Positions 42,580-51,872 are shown, numbered from the stretch's first letter. The stretch: DNA of 64,000 nt from Halalkalibacter alkalisediminis (GCF_028610705.1 NZ_JAQQWT010000010.1:1-64000); one strand, 5' to 3'. Numbers and translations: made by a program. The notes: a model not told the origin generated them from the letters alone.

Positions 42580-43149
42580 ATGTTACATAACATATGTGTA
42601 TTTTGTGGATCAAGCTTCGGACGTAATACAAGCTATGTTGATGCGATACAGGCTTTTGGTCAATCTCTAGTTCAATATAATATTAACCTAGTCTATGGGG
42701 GCGGCAATGCAGGGTTAATGGGTGAGCTTGCTCGCTATGTGTTAGAAAGGCATGGGGAAGTGGTAGGGGTCATCCCTCAAAAGATTTATGAAAATGTGGA
42801 ACACGTAACATTAACTGACCTTATTATCGTTGAAGACATGCATCAAAGAAAAGCCAAAATGTACGAATTAGCCGATGGTTTCGTAGCACTACCGGGAGGA
42901 ATTGGCACCATTGAAGAACTAGCCGAGGCCCTCACTTGGCAACAAATTGGCTATCATCAAAAACCGATTGGAATCTTAAATACGAATCACTTTTATGATA
43001 AATTATTAACGCTGTTAGAGCACATGAAAACAGAAGGGTTTATTAAGCAAGAATTTTTAGATAACCTCATCATATCGGATAATCCGGATGATTTGTTAAC
43101 CAAAATGAAAGCATTTAAGCCAGTCTATCTTAACAAATGGGCAAAGTAG
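42580..43149 (+). CDS. LOG-family nucleoside-5'-monophosphate phosphoribohydrolase (YvdD-like)
   Basis: A 189-residue Rossmann-fold protein with CVFCGSSFGRN at the N-terminus, YGGGNAGLMG, the LOG motif PGGIGTIEEL and EALTWQQIGYHQKP. LOG enzymes cleave the ribose-base bond of cytokinin-type or other nucleoside monophosphates. In bacteria the physiological substrate is uncertain. The ATG at 42580 follows AGGTGGG; a GTG one codon earlier is less well spaced. Confidence 0.9.
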   Translation: MLHNICVFCGSSFGRNTSYVDAIQAFGQSLVQYNINLVYGGGNAGLMGELARYVLERHGEVVGVIPQKIYENVEHVTLTDLIIVEDMHQRKAKMYELADGFVALPGGIGTIEELAEALTWQQIGYHQKPIGILNTNHFYDKLLTLLEHMKTEGFIKQEFLDNLIISDNPDDLLTKMKAFKPVYLNKWAK

Positions 43150-43160
43150 CACTAAAGCAG

Positions 43161-43192
43161 AAGGGGAGCTATAAAAAATAGCTCCCCTTCTT
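43161..43192. terminator. Convergent terminator (LOG gene and PBP gene)
   Basis: AAGGGGAGCTAT and ATAGCTCCCCTT form a perfect 12-bp stem around AAAAA, between convergent genes. Confidence 0.9.
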
Positions 43193-43198
43193 TCGTCT

Positions 43199-45313
43199 CT
43201 ATCCATTTATATCATCAAGCAAAGGTTGCTCTACTTTAGTAGGTCCCTTTCGACCTTCTTTCATTTCAAAATAACTATCGAGTGCTTTTTTAGAAATTTT
43301 CTGCGCAATACCCTGTGCCCCGCCGTTACGTTCTAATTTAACGTTTGGAACCACAACAGCAAATGCAATCTCCGGATTATTATATGGAGCATATCCAACT
43401 AACGTTTGCGTGTTTCCATCGACAATACGCCTGTTATCGCCTTGACCAACCGCTACTTTAACCTGAGCAGTACCTGTCTTACCCGCAGGTTGGTATGAAG
43501 CCCCAGCAAATCGCGATTGCGCAGTTCCTCTTGTCATAACACCACGAAGTCCTTCTTGAACTCTTCTAATATGTGAATCACTCATATCAATTCGATTTAA
43601 AATAGTAGGTTCAAATTTTTGAATGACCGCCCCTTGCTCCCCTTGATTAATGGCTGGTTCACGAATTTCTCGTACAAGACGAGGTTCCATTCGATACCCA
43701 TCATTTGCAATAGTAGCGATATACTGAGCTAATTGCAAAGTCGTATACGTATCATATTGACCAATCATTAAGTCAAGTAGGTTACCACCGGTTGTGGCTC
43801 CACCTGTTAGTCCTGAAGAATAGGCTGGCAAATCAATACCTGTCTCTGATCCTAAACCAAATTGTTGGAAGCTATTTCGAACCTCATTGTACGCATTTCC
43901 GATTGAATCTGTAGTCCAACCACATCTCGTATTCGGGGCTGTATACGTACAATTAGCCATCCTCATTCCAATTTCAAACATATACACGTTTGATGACTGT
44001 TCAAGGGCACGACGATCATCAATCCAGCCAAAACCACTTGTATTCCAAGAACGCTTAGGTGGTGTACCTGGTAAATACAAAGGACGATCGTTAAAACGAG
44101 TCCCAGGTGCCGCAACACCTGTATGAAAGCCTGTTAAGACAGAAGCTGCCTTGACAGAGGATCCCATTTCAAACGCTTTATTCACATTCCCAATGTGATC
44201 CGCATAACTATCACGTTCTTGATTCGCAGGATCCCAAAAACCAGCCATCGCTAAAATATCCCCAGTCCTTGGATCCATCAACACCCCATAGGCAGTACGA
44301 TCTAAAATAAACGAGTGTTTCCCTGCTGCCCGCATTTCTTCATCAATAATTTCTTCAAGACGTTGTTGAAGTTCCATATCTAGAGATAATACAAGGTCAT
44401 TTCCTCTTTGACCCAGTTTTTCATTTACAGACCTATCAACGGTTTGACTTCCCTGCCTAGTCATAGTGCTTTCTACAACTGCCTTTTGCCCTCGTAGAAC
44501 ATTTTCATATTGAAGTTCGAGGAAGCTCGTTCCAACAATGTCAGAACGATCATAACCACGTGATAAATAATAATCGATCCTTTCGCTTGGAATCGCGCTT
44601 GTTGAACCGAATAAGCTCCTAAAAGAATCACCATAAGCATACGAGCGACTAGAATCTCGCAAGAAATCCACTCCTGGCAAGCGATCCAGATTCTCGCTAA
44701 TGACATGCGCTTCCTCATCGGTTATTCTTTGCTTAATTCGCTGTGGCGAATTAGCGTATCCTCTCGCCATCTCTCGATAGATTGCTAGAATTTGTAAATC
44801 CTTATTAGACAATGCTTCAATTTGTTCATCCGTAATTCGCTCAATCTCCAAGCGATATTCATCCGAAACACTATCCAATCCTCTTCTCTCTTCTTTCGTA
44901 ACAAGATCAAATCGCTCATCTTGAGTCATATTAATTAATATGTAATCGCGTCTGTCCCTAGGTGTAATACGAGGAATGGCCTCTTCCATGTCAAGCATTG
45001 TCTCAAGTTCGCGCGCAATTTCAAGCATTGTTTCAGGCCTTGTTGATTGTGCAGGATTCGTATAATAAACCGATAATTCAACCTGGTTATCAACAACGAC
45101 ATTCCCATATCTGTCATACATGATTCCTCTATGAGCTTCAACGCGCGAAGTTGAAAAAACTGTATTTTCTAGCTGATTTATAAATTCTTGCCCTTGAACA
45201 ATTTGGACGAATCCCAAACGCAGAATTAAACCAGAAAATAAAAGAAAGACCATGAAAAATAATATATTTAAACGAAATGACAGATGATTTTTTTTCTTTT
45301 GTTTCTTTTTCAT
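43199..45313 (-). CDS. Class B penicillin-binding protein, PBP2A/PbpH-like transpeptidase
   Basis: A 704-residue peptidoglycan transpeptidase: basic N-terminus, membrane anchor (about 16-37), PBP dimerisation domain (RGIMYDRYGNVV; residues 60-270), then transpeptidase domain with SxxK (Ser385, GSSVKAA), SxN (SSNVYMF, 440-442) and KTG (PAGKTGTAQ). Length equals that of rod-shape-related PbpH/PBP2A of Bacillus. An unusual pair of Cys (ANCTYTAPNTRCGW) lies in the transpeptidase domain and could form a disulfide outside the cell. Monocistronic. Confidence 0.93.
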   Translation of the reverse strand: MKKKQKKKNHLSFRLNILFFMVFLLFSGLILRLGFVQIVQGQEFINQLENTVFSTSRVEAHRGIMYDRYGNVVVDNQVELSVYYTNPAQSTRPETMLEIARELETMLDMEEAIPRITPRDRRDYILINMTQDERFDLVTKEERRGLDSVSDEYRLEIERITDEQIEALSNKDLQILAIYREMARGYANSPQRIKQRITDEEAHVISENLDRLPGVDFLRDSSRSYAYGDSFRSLFGSTSAIPSERIDYYLSRGYDRSDIVGTSFLELQYENVLRGQKAVVESTMTRQGSQTVDRSVNEKLGQRGNDLVLSLDMELQQRLEEIIDEEMRAAGKHSFILDRTAYGVLMDPRTGDILAMAGFWDPANQERDSYADHIGNVNKAFEMGSSVKAASVLTGFHTGVAAPGTRFNDRPLYLPGTPPKRSWNTSGFGWIDDRRALEQSSNVYMFEIGMRMANCTYTAPNTRCGWTTDSIGNAYNEVRNSFQQFGLGSETGIDLPAYSSGLTGGATTGGNLLDLMIGQYDTYTTLQLAQYIATIANDGYRMEPRLVREIREPAINQGEQGAVIQKFEPTILNRIDMSDSHIRRVQEGLRGVMTRGTAQSRFAGASYQPAGKTGTAQVKVAVGQGDNRRIVDGNTQTLVGYAPYNNPEIAFAVVVPNVKLERNGGAQGIAQKISKKALDSYFEMKEGRKGPTKVEQPLLDDING

Positions 45314-45785
45314 ACCCCCACCCCTTTCATCCTTTATTAAGCGTATTAACTATTCTTTACAAGCTCTTTTACAGGTTTTGCCCATTCTAGTGATCTACCA
45401 TCATTCATTTTAACATAATTACCCATATTAATTCAGGAATATTCACATCTATCCCCTAAAATTTCCAAAAAAACATTTGATTGACAATCAGTGTAGTGTG
45501 CGATCTCCTGAAACTCTAAATGGTTACGAGGTTATAAAACACGAAAAAAGTTGATGAGCCTACTTACTCAACAACTTTTCTTTCATAACTACGAAGATGA
45601 AGATTCATGTTGCAATATAGGTTTTCTCTCTTCGATACCTGATTTAATCTCTAGAGTTAATCGGTCTCTGCTCCTCAATGCATTGTTTAAAAATGGACAA
45701 AACATAAATGATCAAATATGGATGAACATCATCGTCAATTGATTCTTGTTAAGAATGTTTGTTTTTCTAGCCACAAAGTCTAAAC
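45314..45785. other. Intergenic region before a CBO0543-type remnant
   Basis: No gene with a ribosome-binding site is seen. AAAAAGTTG and CAACAACTTTTC form an AT-rich hairpin (about 45544-45582). A 63-codon rightward frame from 45551 is not supported by a start site. Confidence 0.4.
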
Positions 45786-45950
45786 TTAATGCGAACAAAA
45801 ATACCTTAACTTTAGAACACCAATATTCGATAGGAGGTTAATAAATAAAGTACGATTATCTTTCTTCTTATTAAACGTCCAAACTATTAACCCTGTATGA
45901 ATAAGACTTAATAAACCAAAAGCTACCCTGTTTCGTTTATTATTGTTCAT
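45786..45950 (-). CDS. Short membrane-protein fragment, 54 residues
   Basis: The frame starts MNNNKRNRVAFGLLSLIHTG and ends at a TAA; it has one hydrophobic segment and the phrase FINLLSNIGV. It loosely resembles the N-terminus of larger Firmicutes membrane proteins, so it may be a truncated gene. No ribosome-binding site precedes the ATG. Low certainty. Confidence 0.25.
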   Translation of the reverse strand: MNNNKRNRVAFGLLSLIHTGLIVWTFNKKKDNRTLFINLLSNIGVLKLRYFCSH

Positions 45951-46439
45951 AGATCACAACTATGGTTATGACTAATATGTGTGTCTCTAGAAAATATATG
46001 TTCTCTATCACTATTTAGAGTTCCACTCAAAATCTCGAATTCGCTTAAATATATACAAAGGCCTTAAAAACAATCGATATAATGGAGGTTTAAAATGAAC
46101 AACAAAACAACTTGTAACGATAAAAGAAATGAGAAGGATGATACATTTTTTAAACGTAAACAAATAACTAAGAATGAACATCTTAATATAAATCAAAACT
46201 GAACAAAAAAGGTTCCACCCATTTTGAAAGGTAATGGTCCTAGTTTTATAAAACACATATTCTGTAAAGGAAGATACAATAACCCATTTACTAATATAGA
46301 TGATTTTTTTAGTGTTTGTCTTTGGGATCCCACTTAAATATAGAAGAATTAATTGAGGCATAATAACTAGTACATAGAATAACCGTAACGTCGTCACCTT
46401 AAAGATTTTCGATTTCATTTCCCAAAGTGTTTTTTTACT

Positions 46440-46444
46440 AAATA
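46440..46444. repeat. Target-site duplication, left copy
   Basis: AAATA immediately outside the left inverted repeat of the IS; the same five bases follow the right end (47978-47982). Confidence 0.7.
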
Positions 46445-47977
46445 ACTCAACTTTCGCACCAATAAAAGTTCAATAAGCTCAACCAACAGTAGTTGCTGAC
46501 GTCATTGAAATACTTTCATTGACACGAAAAATTTGCATAAAAAAACACCCATCCGTTTGGTATAGTTGATTTGTCGAGAATCAAACATTCCATACAGAAG
46601 AGGTGTCCTCTATATGATAGCGAATAATGACCAAACTAAGCAACTACCAAATGAAATAAAATCTACCTTTAAAGAACTAAAAGTATTAAAACATCTTAGA
46701 AAAGCTGGAATTACCAAGTCTTTTGGCTTTACCTGTGCTTATTTATTTCAGCTCATTTTCTGTTTGATCTTTGAAAACAGAAACTGGTTTCGAACACTCG
46801 AAAGTAAGAAATCTACGGATATTCCAGCTAAAGACGCGGTCTATCGTTTCTTAAACCGTTCCACTTATTCATGGAGAAGGTTTCTACTTTTATTAAGCAC
46901 ACACTCGATTGAAAAAGTAAGTAAGCTTACGAATCATGAGCGTATCAAAGTGCTGATTGTTGACGATTCTTCTTATGATAAAAATCGAAGTAAATCGGTT
47001 GAACTTCTTGCGCGTTGTTTTGACCACGCTTCTCAAAAAATGCGCTTTTACAAAGGCTTTCGTATGCTTACATTGGGTTGGTCTGACGGTACAACGTTTA
47101 TGCCTGTAGACTTTTCTTTATTGAGCTCTAAAAACAGTGTCATCAATGGAATATCAGATAAAATTGATAAACGCAGTTCTGGTTATAAGCGACGTGTCGA
47201 AGCATTACAATCTGCACCTGAACAAATTCCATCGATGGTTCAGCGTGCCATGAACTCAGGAATTGAAGCCTCTTATGTGCTGATGGATACTTGGTTTACA
47301 CATCAGCCGCTTATTAAAGAGATCAAGGATCAAGGTCTTGATGTCATTGGCATGGTGAAAAACTTAAAGCAACGTTATCTTATCCAAGAAAAGAAGTTCG
47401 GTCTAAAAGAACTGTATCACTTAGCCACTCCTATCCAGGGTAAGAAAGGAATTCTTCGTTCGATTCATACCACACAAGCGAATGGGGTTCCTGTCAAAAT
47501 TGTCTTTGTCCGCAATCGTAATAAAAAGAGCGAATGGTTGGCTATTTTAAGTACAGATTGTTGTTTAAGTGAACAAGAAATCATTCGTATCTATGGAATT
47601 CGCTGGGACATTGAAGTCTTTTTCAAAACAACAAAGTCATTATTAAAGCTACAAAAGGAGTTTCAAGGTCGTTCGTATGACTCCTTGATTTGTCATACCA
47701 CGATTGTGTTTACTAGATACATTGTACTCTCTTGGCAGAACCGTTGTAGCACAGACCAAAGAACATTAGGCGGTCTATTCTATGAATTATGTGATGAAAT
47801 CAGTGATCTTGATTGGGCTGTTGCACTTGGGCAGCTAATCGAGCTTCTTCAAGATGTCCTAAAAGAAAGTAACAAAAAGATTCAAAAGTTAATTCAATGT
47901 CAACTACAACACTGGATTGCAGGCTTACCTAACTACATCAAGGTCTACCTGCCTATTTCAGTGTGCGAAAGTTGAGT
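46445..47977 (+). mobile_element. IS4-family insertion sequence, complete
   Basis: A 1,533-bp element bounded by perfect 15-bp terminal inverted repeats, ACTCAACTTTCGCAC (46445-46459) and GTGCGAAAGTTGAGT (47963-47977), with AAATA direct repeats outside. It encodes one intact transposase whose stop codon lies inside the right repeat. It appears recent: the transposase is whole, ends are perfect and the target gene can be rejoined without other damage. Confidence 0.92.
46614..47975 (+). CDS. IS4-family transposase (DDE)
   Basis: About 453 residues. The catalytic triad is visible: first Asp in LIVDDSSYDKN, second in VLMDTWFTHQPL and Glu in the IS4 signature Y-(2)-R-(3)-E-(6)-K (IYGIRWDIEVFFKTTK). 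The ATG at 46614 follows AGAGGTG; an upstream frame extension to 46566 has no ribosome-binding site. It catalyses cut-and-paste transposition of the element. The coding sequence runs to the last bases of the right inverted repeat. Confidence 0.95.
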   Translation: MIANNDQTKQLPNEIKSTFKELKVLKHLRKAGITKSFGFTCAYLFQLIFCLIFENRNWFRTLESKKSTDIPAKDAVYRFLNRSTYSWRRFLLLLSTHSIEKVSKLTNHERIKVLIVDDSSYDKNRSKSVELLARCFDHASQKMRFYKGFRMLTLGWSDGTTFMPVDFSLLSSKNSVINGISDKIDKRSSGYKRRVEALQSAPEQIPSMVQRAMNSGIEASYVLMDTWFTHQPLIKEIKDQGLDVIGMVKNLKQRYLIQEKKFGLKELYHLATPIQGKKGILRSIHTTQANGVPVKIVFVRNRNKKSEWLAILSTDCCLSEQEIIRIYGIRWDIEVFFKTTKSLLKLQKEFQGRSYDSLICHTTIVFTRYIVLSWQNRCSTDQRTLGGLFYELCDEISDLDWAVALGQLIELLQDVLKESNKKIQKLIQCQLQHWIAGLPNYIKVYLPISVCES

Positions 47978-48201
47978 AAATAAGAAATAATATAAACAAT
48001 TAAAGACCATGACATAGATTATATTTGGATAAAATTCATCTAACTTTCGATATGTTTTATTTCTAAAGTTTAGATAAAACAAACCCAACGCTACCGCTAT
48101 ATGCATTTTCTAACCTCACTAATTAAGTTATTACCTGTAGGATTAGCGGGACCAAGTAAAAAAATGTAAAAAATATTCCTTTTGGTTTAAACTTAATTGT
48201 T

Positions 48202-48594
48202 TTATTCTAAAAAACGACTTCTGAAGTCAATTGAAGGTCGTTCACAAACTTCTTTTTTTCCAAACCATTTATAACGATTTTTCGCAAATACATCATAGAA
48301 CCAGTCTCTACATGGTCTCGGAACAATCATAAAAATTTGAAGGAGTTTCCATCCGCCTCTTAGAAACATGCAAATACGCAGTGCAGCAGTTGATTTTACA
48401 TAATAACGGTCACCCTCGATTAAAACTAAGCTTTCAACCTGAGGAGGAACATTCCTCTGCCTTAATATCTCTTTCCCTTTTTCTCCTTGTAAAGAAGCAA
48501 ATACAAATAAACCGTCCGGATCTCTCTTAATAATAAATTGCACACTATCATTACAGAAGTTGCATATCCCATCAAATAATATAATTTTAGCCAT
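48202..48594 (-). CDS. DCC-family (DUF393) thiol-disulfide oxidoreductase-like protein
   Basis: A 130-residue protein starting MAKIILFDGICNFCNDSVQF with the DxxCxxC motif that names the DCC family, then FASLQGEKG, STAALRICMFLRGGW and PRPCRDWFYDVFAKNRYKWFG. The family is predicted to have a thioredoxin-like fold, but its substrate is unknown. The ATG follows AGGAGTAGG. It lies downstream (leftward) of the LacI regulator's divergent region and is transcribed on its own. Confidence 0.88.
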   Translation of the reverse strand: MAKIILFDGICNFCNDSVQFIIKRDPDGLFVFASLQGEKGKEILRQRNVPPQVESLVLIEGDRYYVKSTAALRICMFLRGGWKLLQIFMIVPRPCRDWFYDVFAKNRYKWFGKKEVCERPSIDFRSRFLE

Positions 48595-48872
48595 AAGTCC
48601 TACTCCTTTTTAAAAAGAATACACTAGTTCTCATTTTACCAAAGGAATGTTACTTCGCCTATTGAATAAAAAAAGAAGATACCAGCCTTTATTTCAGTAT
48701 GATCTATATTAACAAGATATGTACCAAGTCTTTTAGGTTTGCATCTTATAAAGAACTAGAGCACCAACTTCCATCACAACCTGAAAGACTGACCTGATTG
48801 CAAACCTATTAAATTTGCGAATAAATGTTATAGTAAAGGTATAATAACTTCGCTCAGAATAGGTGAATGTTC
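48595..48872. promoter_or_regulatory. Regulatory region between DCC and LacI genes
   Basis: This divergent intergenic region holds inverted repeats TAGGTTTGCA (48734-48743) and TGCAAACCTA (48799-48808), 10 bp each and 55 bp apart, and a probable -10 (TATAAT at about 48840). The repeats could be operator halves for the LacI-family regulator, which would then bind by looping or as separate sites. Confidence 0.4.
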
Positions 48873-49835
48873 ATGGCTAATATAAAAGATATCGCTAAAA
48901 TGGCGAATGTTTCCGTTACAACGGTTTCGCGAGTGTTAAATAATCATCCATATGTAAGTCAAGAAAAACGAAACGCTGTCTTACAAGCTATTGAAAAAAG
49001 CAATTATCAAAAAAATTACAATGCCGTTCATTTAAGTACAGGAAAAACCTTCTTAATTGGTGTCGTTCTCCCTTATTCAAATCATCCTTATTTCGGTTTA
49101 TTAGTAGAGGGTATCGCAAATGAGGCGTTAACGTTGAATTACAACATTGTATTAATTCAAACAAATTATGATAAGAACAGAGAATTAGAAGCGTTAGACA
49201 TGTTAAAACATAAACAAATAGATGCTCTAATTATCTGTTCACGGATCTGTGATTGGGATACACTTAAGCACTATAGCTCATATGGCTCCATCACTCTGTG
49301 CGAGGATACAAGAGGAAGAAATTTATCTTCAACATTCATTGATCATTACGAGAGTTTTTTTACAGCATTAGAATTTTTGGCAAGTAAAGGACACTCCAAA
49401 ATCGGCTATTGTATAGGTAGAACTTCTGGTACGAATAGCACTCAAAGGGAGTCTGCCTATCGTGATTTTTTACAAAAATACAACCACCCCTATGAAGTAC
49501 ACTATATTTTTAACAACTGTTTATTTTTAGAGGATGGAGAACAAGTCATTAAAGAAATTAAAAAAATGACAGACCCTCCAACAGCGATACTAGTGACAAG
49601 TGATCAAGTTGCTGCTGGGATGGTTACTTGCTGTCATAAAGAAAATATCTCAATTCCGAACAAGCTTGCTCTTATTGGATTTGACAACCAACCTATTGCG
49701 AAATTAATGGCCATTACGACTATGGAAATTCCTTTGGTACAGATGGGTAGAAATCTTGTAATTCAAGCAACTAACAGCAAAGACACAACTTACGACCAAT
49801 TCAAAAGCCGCCTTATTGAAAGAGAGACGGTATAA
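48873..49835 (+). CDS. LacI-family transcriptional regulator
   Basis: About 320 residues. The N-terminal LacI helix-turn-helix and hinge are perfect (MANIKDIAKMANVSVTTVSR, VLNNHPYVSQEKR), followed by a periplasmic-binding-protein-like effector domain (FLIGVVLPYSNHPYFGLLVEG, ILVTSDQVAAGM, LALIGFDNQPIAKL). The effector is probably a sugar but cannot be read. The ATG at 48873 is spaced six bases from AGGTGA. No sugar-transport operon is adjacent, so it is an orphan in this window. A terminator follows. Confidence 0.92.
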   Translation: MANIKDIAKMANVSVTTVSRVLNNHPYVSQEKRNAVLQAIEKSNYQKNYNAVHLSTGKTFLIGVVLPYSNHPYFGLLVEGIANEALTLNYNIVLIQTNYDKNRELEALDMLKHKQIDALIICSRICDWDTLKHYSSYGSITLCEDTRGRNLSSTFIDHYESFFTALEFLASKGHSKIGYCIGRTSGTNSTQRESAYRDFLQKYNHPYEVHYIFNNCLFLEDGEQVIKEIKKMTDPPTAILVTSDQVAAGMVTCCHKENISIPNKLALIGFDNQPIAKLMAITTMEIPLVQMGRNLVIQATNSKDTTYDQFKSRLIERETV

Positions 49836-49849
49836 ATCAATGACATACA

Positions 49850-49898
49850 AGAGGTGCACCTGTATCAGAACATTTGATCCAGACTGCACTTCTCTTTA
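49850..49898. terminator. Convergent terminator after LacI
   Basis: AAGAGGTGCA and TGCACTTCTCTT pair (one G-U) across a long, partly self-complementary loop between converging genes. Confidence 0.55.
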
Positions 49899-50288
49899 TT
49901 TTTTCACTAGGGAAAATAGCTCGCTCTCATATTCTAACTTTCTTGAACCTTCCTTCCACTTGATAAACATTAACAATTCATCGTCATGATCGTAATACCC
50001 ACAACCTTCACATTGATAAACATATTCCTCGTTACGAGTCGTCTCAGACAACCACCCTACTCCAAAATGAGGGTGAACATCAAAAATAAGATGATCTAAC
50101 TCTTCATTCCCTTTAAAGAAAAAAAGGATTTCATAACTCCCTTCGGTTCCCGCTAATTTCGCATTTAATTCCACTCTCCCATTTTCTGTTTCACCATAAT
50201 AAGTAACAAAAGGAAACCGTAGAAACAACATATATAAACATATAAGCATGGTCACCATGGCCATAATCAAATAGACATTTTTCCTCAT
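49896..50288 (-). CDS. Hypothetical exported or membrane-anchored protein, 130 residues
   Basis: The ATG at 50288 follows AGGAGGTGG. Residues 5-25 form a hydrophobic anchor (VYLIMAMVTMLICLYMLFL), followed by a beta-rich extracytoplasmic domain with GSYEILFFFKGNEELDHLIF. A CEGC pair (YQCEGCGYYDHDDE) could bind metal or form a disulfide. I recognise no family. It is on its own between LacI and trpS. Confidence 0.65.
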   Translation of the reverse strand: MRKNVYLIMAMVTMLICLYMLFLRFPFVTYYGETENGRVELNAKLAGTEGSYEILFFFKGNEELDHLIFDVHPHFGVGWLSETTRNEEYVYQCEGCGYYDHDDELLMFIKWKEGSRKLEYESELFSLVKK

Positions 50289-50410
50289 GTTGTCCACCTC
50301 CTACTTCATTAAATGAACAACCTGATTGATTTATACATGATACTTTGAGAAGTGCTTGTTTTAGCTAAGTAACTTTATTGGTATCTAATAGGGTATGTGA
50401 AATTAATTTA

Positions 50411-50443
50411 GAACCACTCGTCTCTCCATGAGACGAGTGGTTC
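50411..50443 (-). terminator. trpS terminator
   Basis: GAACCACTCGTCT and AGACGAGTGGTTC form a perfect 13-bp stem around CTCCATG, directly downstream of the leftward trpS stop. Confidence 0.85.
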
Positions 50444-50455
50444 CAATCAAATAAT

Positions 50456-51454
50456 TTAAGATAGTAGCCCGATTTTCTCTCTTATTTCTTTTAAGAAAGG
50501 GACACTAATGGCTCTTGCTTTTTCAGCCCCTTCTAACAAAATCTCATTGAGTTTTTTGGGAGCATTGATTAATTCTAAATAGGTTTCACGCGGTTCCTCT
50601 AATACGTCATTCATTACTTTCCCTAGCTCCTGCTTAGCTTCACCCCAACTAATCCCATTTTCATATCGCTCTCGCATTATTAATACTTCATTAGCACTTG
50701 CGAATTCTTGATACAAAGAAAAGATAATTGAAGTATAAGGGTCTTTACAAGCTCCTGGTGGAGATGAATCTGTTTTAATTTTATTAATTAGTTTCTGTCG
50801 TTTTTTCGATTCCTCAAATAACGGGATCGTATTTTTATAACTTTTACTCATCTTCCGACCATCTAACCCAAGTAAGACGGCCGTATTCTCTTCAACCTGA
50901 TATTGAGGCAACGAGAATGTATCCCCATATGTTTTATTAAACGTGTCCGCTAAGTCTCGGGCAATTTCAATATGCTGTATTTGATCTTTCCCTACTGGTA
51001 CAATATCCGTTTTTAACAATAAAATATCAGCAGCCATGAGAACCGGATACGTGAACAACCCCATGTTCACTCCAAAATCTCGGTCTCTCCCTCTGTCTAG
51101 ATTGCTATCAGCTAAGGCTTTATAGGCATGGGCTCGGTTCATAAGTCCTTTAGAAGCAAGACAAGATAAGATCCATGTTAGCTCAAAAATTTCCGGAACA
51201 TCTGATTGTCGATAAAAGATCGTTTTAGTTGGATCAAGACCGAGAGCTAACCATGTTGCTGCAACTTTACATGAATGATCTTTATATTCCTCACGACCAG
51301 GAACGTTCGTCAATGCATGATAATCAGCTACAAAATAAGCAGATTGATAATGTTCATTTTTGGATAAGGCGATTGCTGGTTTAATCGCGCCAATATAATT
51401 ACCAAGATGGATATCTCCAGTCGGTTTGATCCCTGTTAATACATTCTTTTTCAT
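50456..51454 (-). CDS. trpS: Tryptophanyl-tRNA synthetase
   Basis: A 332-residue class I synthetase charging tRNA-Trp. The HIGH-type motif appears as TGDIHLGNYIGA, and KMSKS as GRKMSKSYKNTI. Also visible are LTWILSCLASKGLMNRAHA and the dimer-interface region. The ATG at 51454 (MKKNVLTGIKPTG) follows GAGGAGGA; an in-frame extension to 51481 lies inside the leader terminator. Expression is controlled by a tRNA-Trp T-box. Confidence 0.96.
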   Translation of the reverse strand: MKKNVLTGIKPTGDIHLGNYIGAIKPAIALSKNEHYQSAYFVADYHALTNVPGREEYKDHSCKVAATWLALGLDPTKTIFYRQSDVPEIFELTWILSCLASKGLMNRAHAYKALADSNLDRGRDRDFGVNMGLFTYPVLMAADILLLKTDIVPVGKDQIQHIEIARDLADTFNKTYGDTFSLPQYQVEENTAVLLGLDGRKMSKSYKNTIPLFEESKKRQKLINKIKTDSSPPGACKDPYTSIIFSLYQEFASANEVLIMRERYENGISWGEAKQELGKVMNDVLEEPRETYLELINAPKKLNEILLEGAEKARAISVPFLKEIREKIGLLS

Positions 51455-51483
51455 TAATAATCCTCCTCGTTTTAACAACACAA

Positions 51484-51828
51484 AAAGGGCTTCTCCTCCT
51501 ATAAAAAGGACGAGAAACCCGTGGTGCCACCTTCATTCGCTCATATTCATAAGCGCACTTGATCGTACGGAAACAGAAACCTTTAACTAAAAGTAATTTT
51601 ACCTTTTAGTCGTTTCATTTCGATACGTTGTCTCTTTTATCGGTAAGACTCTCCGACAAAGCCTACTATCCTTTCAGCTCTGCAGCTCAGAAGTCCATTC
51701 AATGGGGTTTCTACACTGATTCACACCACCCATCAGCTCTCTGTTCGTATGAATCCCATCTACTTCTCTTCATCATAGCTCTACATTTTCATTTGTTTCA
51801 TTCTAAAATATGGAAAACAAAACGTCAA
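51484..51828 (-). promoter_or_regulatory. T-box (tRNA-Trp) leader and promoter of trpS
   Basis: Promoter on the minus strand: TTGACG (51828-51823), 17-bp spacer, TAGAAT (51805-51800). The leader has Stem I elements (AGTAGATGGG, GAACAGAGAGCTGATGGG), a plausible specifier TGG in TTGAATGGACTTCTG, the T-box bulge sequence AAGGTGGCACCACGGG and a terminator GGGTTTCTCGTCC/GGAGGAGAAGCCC with T-run. Uncharged tRNA-Trp would stabilise the antiterminator and allow trpS expression. Confidence 0.92.
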
Positions 51829-51872
51829 CCTTTTTTAAAAAGTCGACATCCACTCCATTCTTGATAACGGTA

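Larger units (their letters stand above)
46011..48106 (-). pseudogene. CBO0543-family membrane protein split by an IS4 element
   Basis: The 5' part (47978-48106) starts at an ATG with GAGG seven bases upstream and encodes 43 residues, MHIAVALGLFYLNFRNKTYR through CLYYFLF. The rest (46011-46439) begins SKKTLWEMKSKIF and continues through GWNLFCSVLIYIK. Removing the IS (46445-47977) and one copy of the 5-bp AAATA repeat joins the two in frame into 185 residues. The joined protein has the CBO0543 pattern: short N-terminal helix, YP-x-I-x-x-x-V helix, then four more helices. Function of the family is unknown. The insertion should abolish it. Confidence 0.85.

Noticed and set aside
45551-45742. 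Rightward 63-codon frame
   Set aside because: It begins inside a hairpin, lacks a ribosome-binding site and shows no family-like composition.
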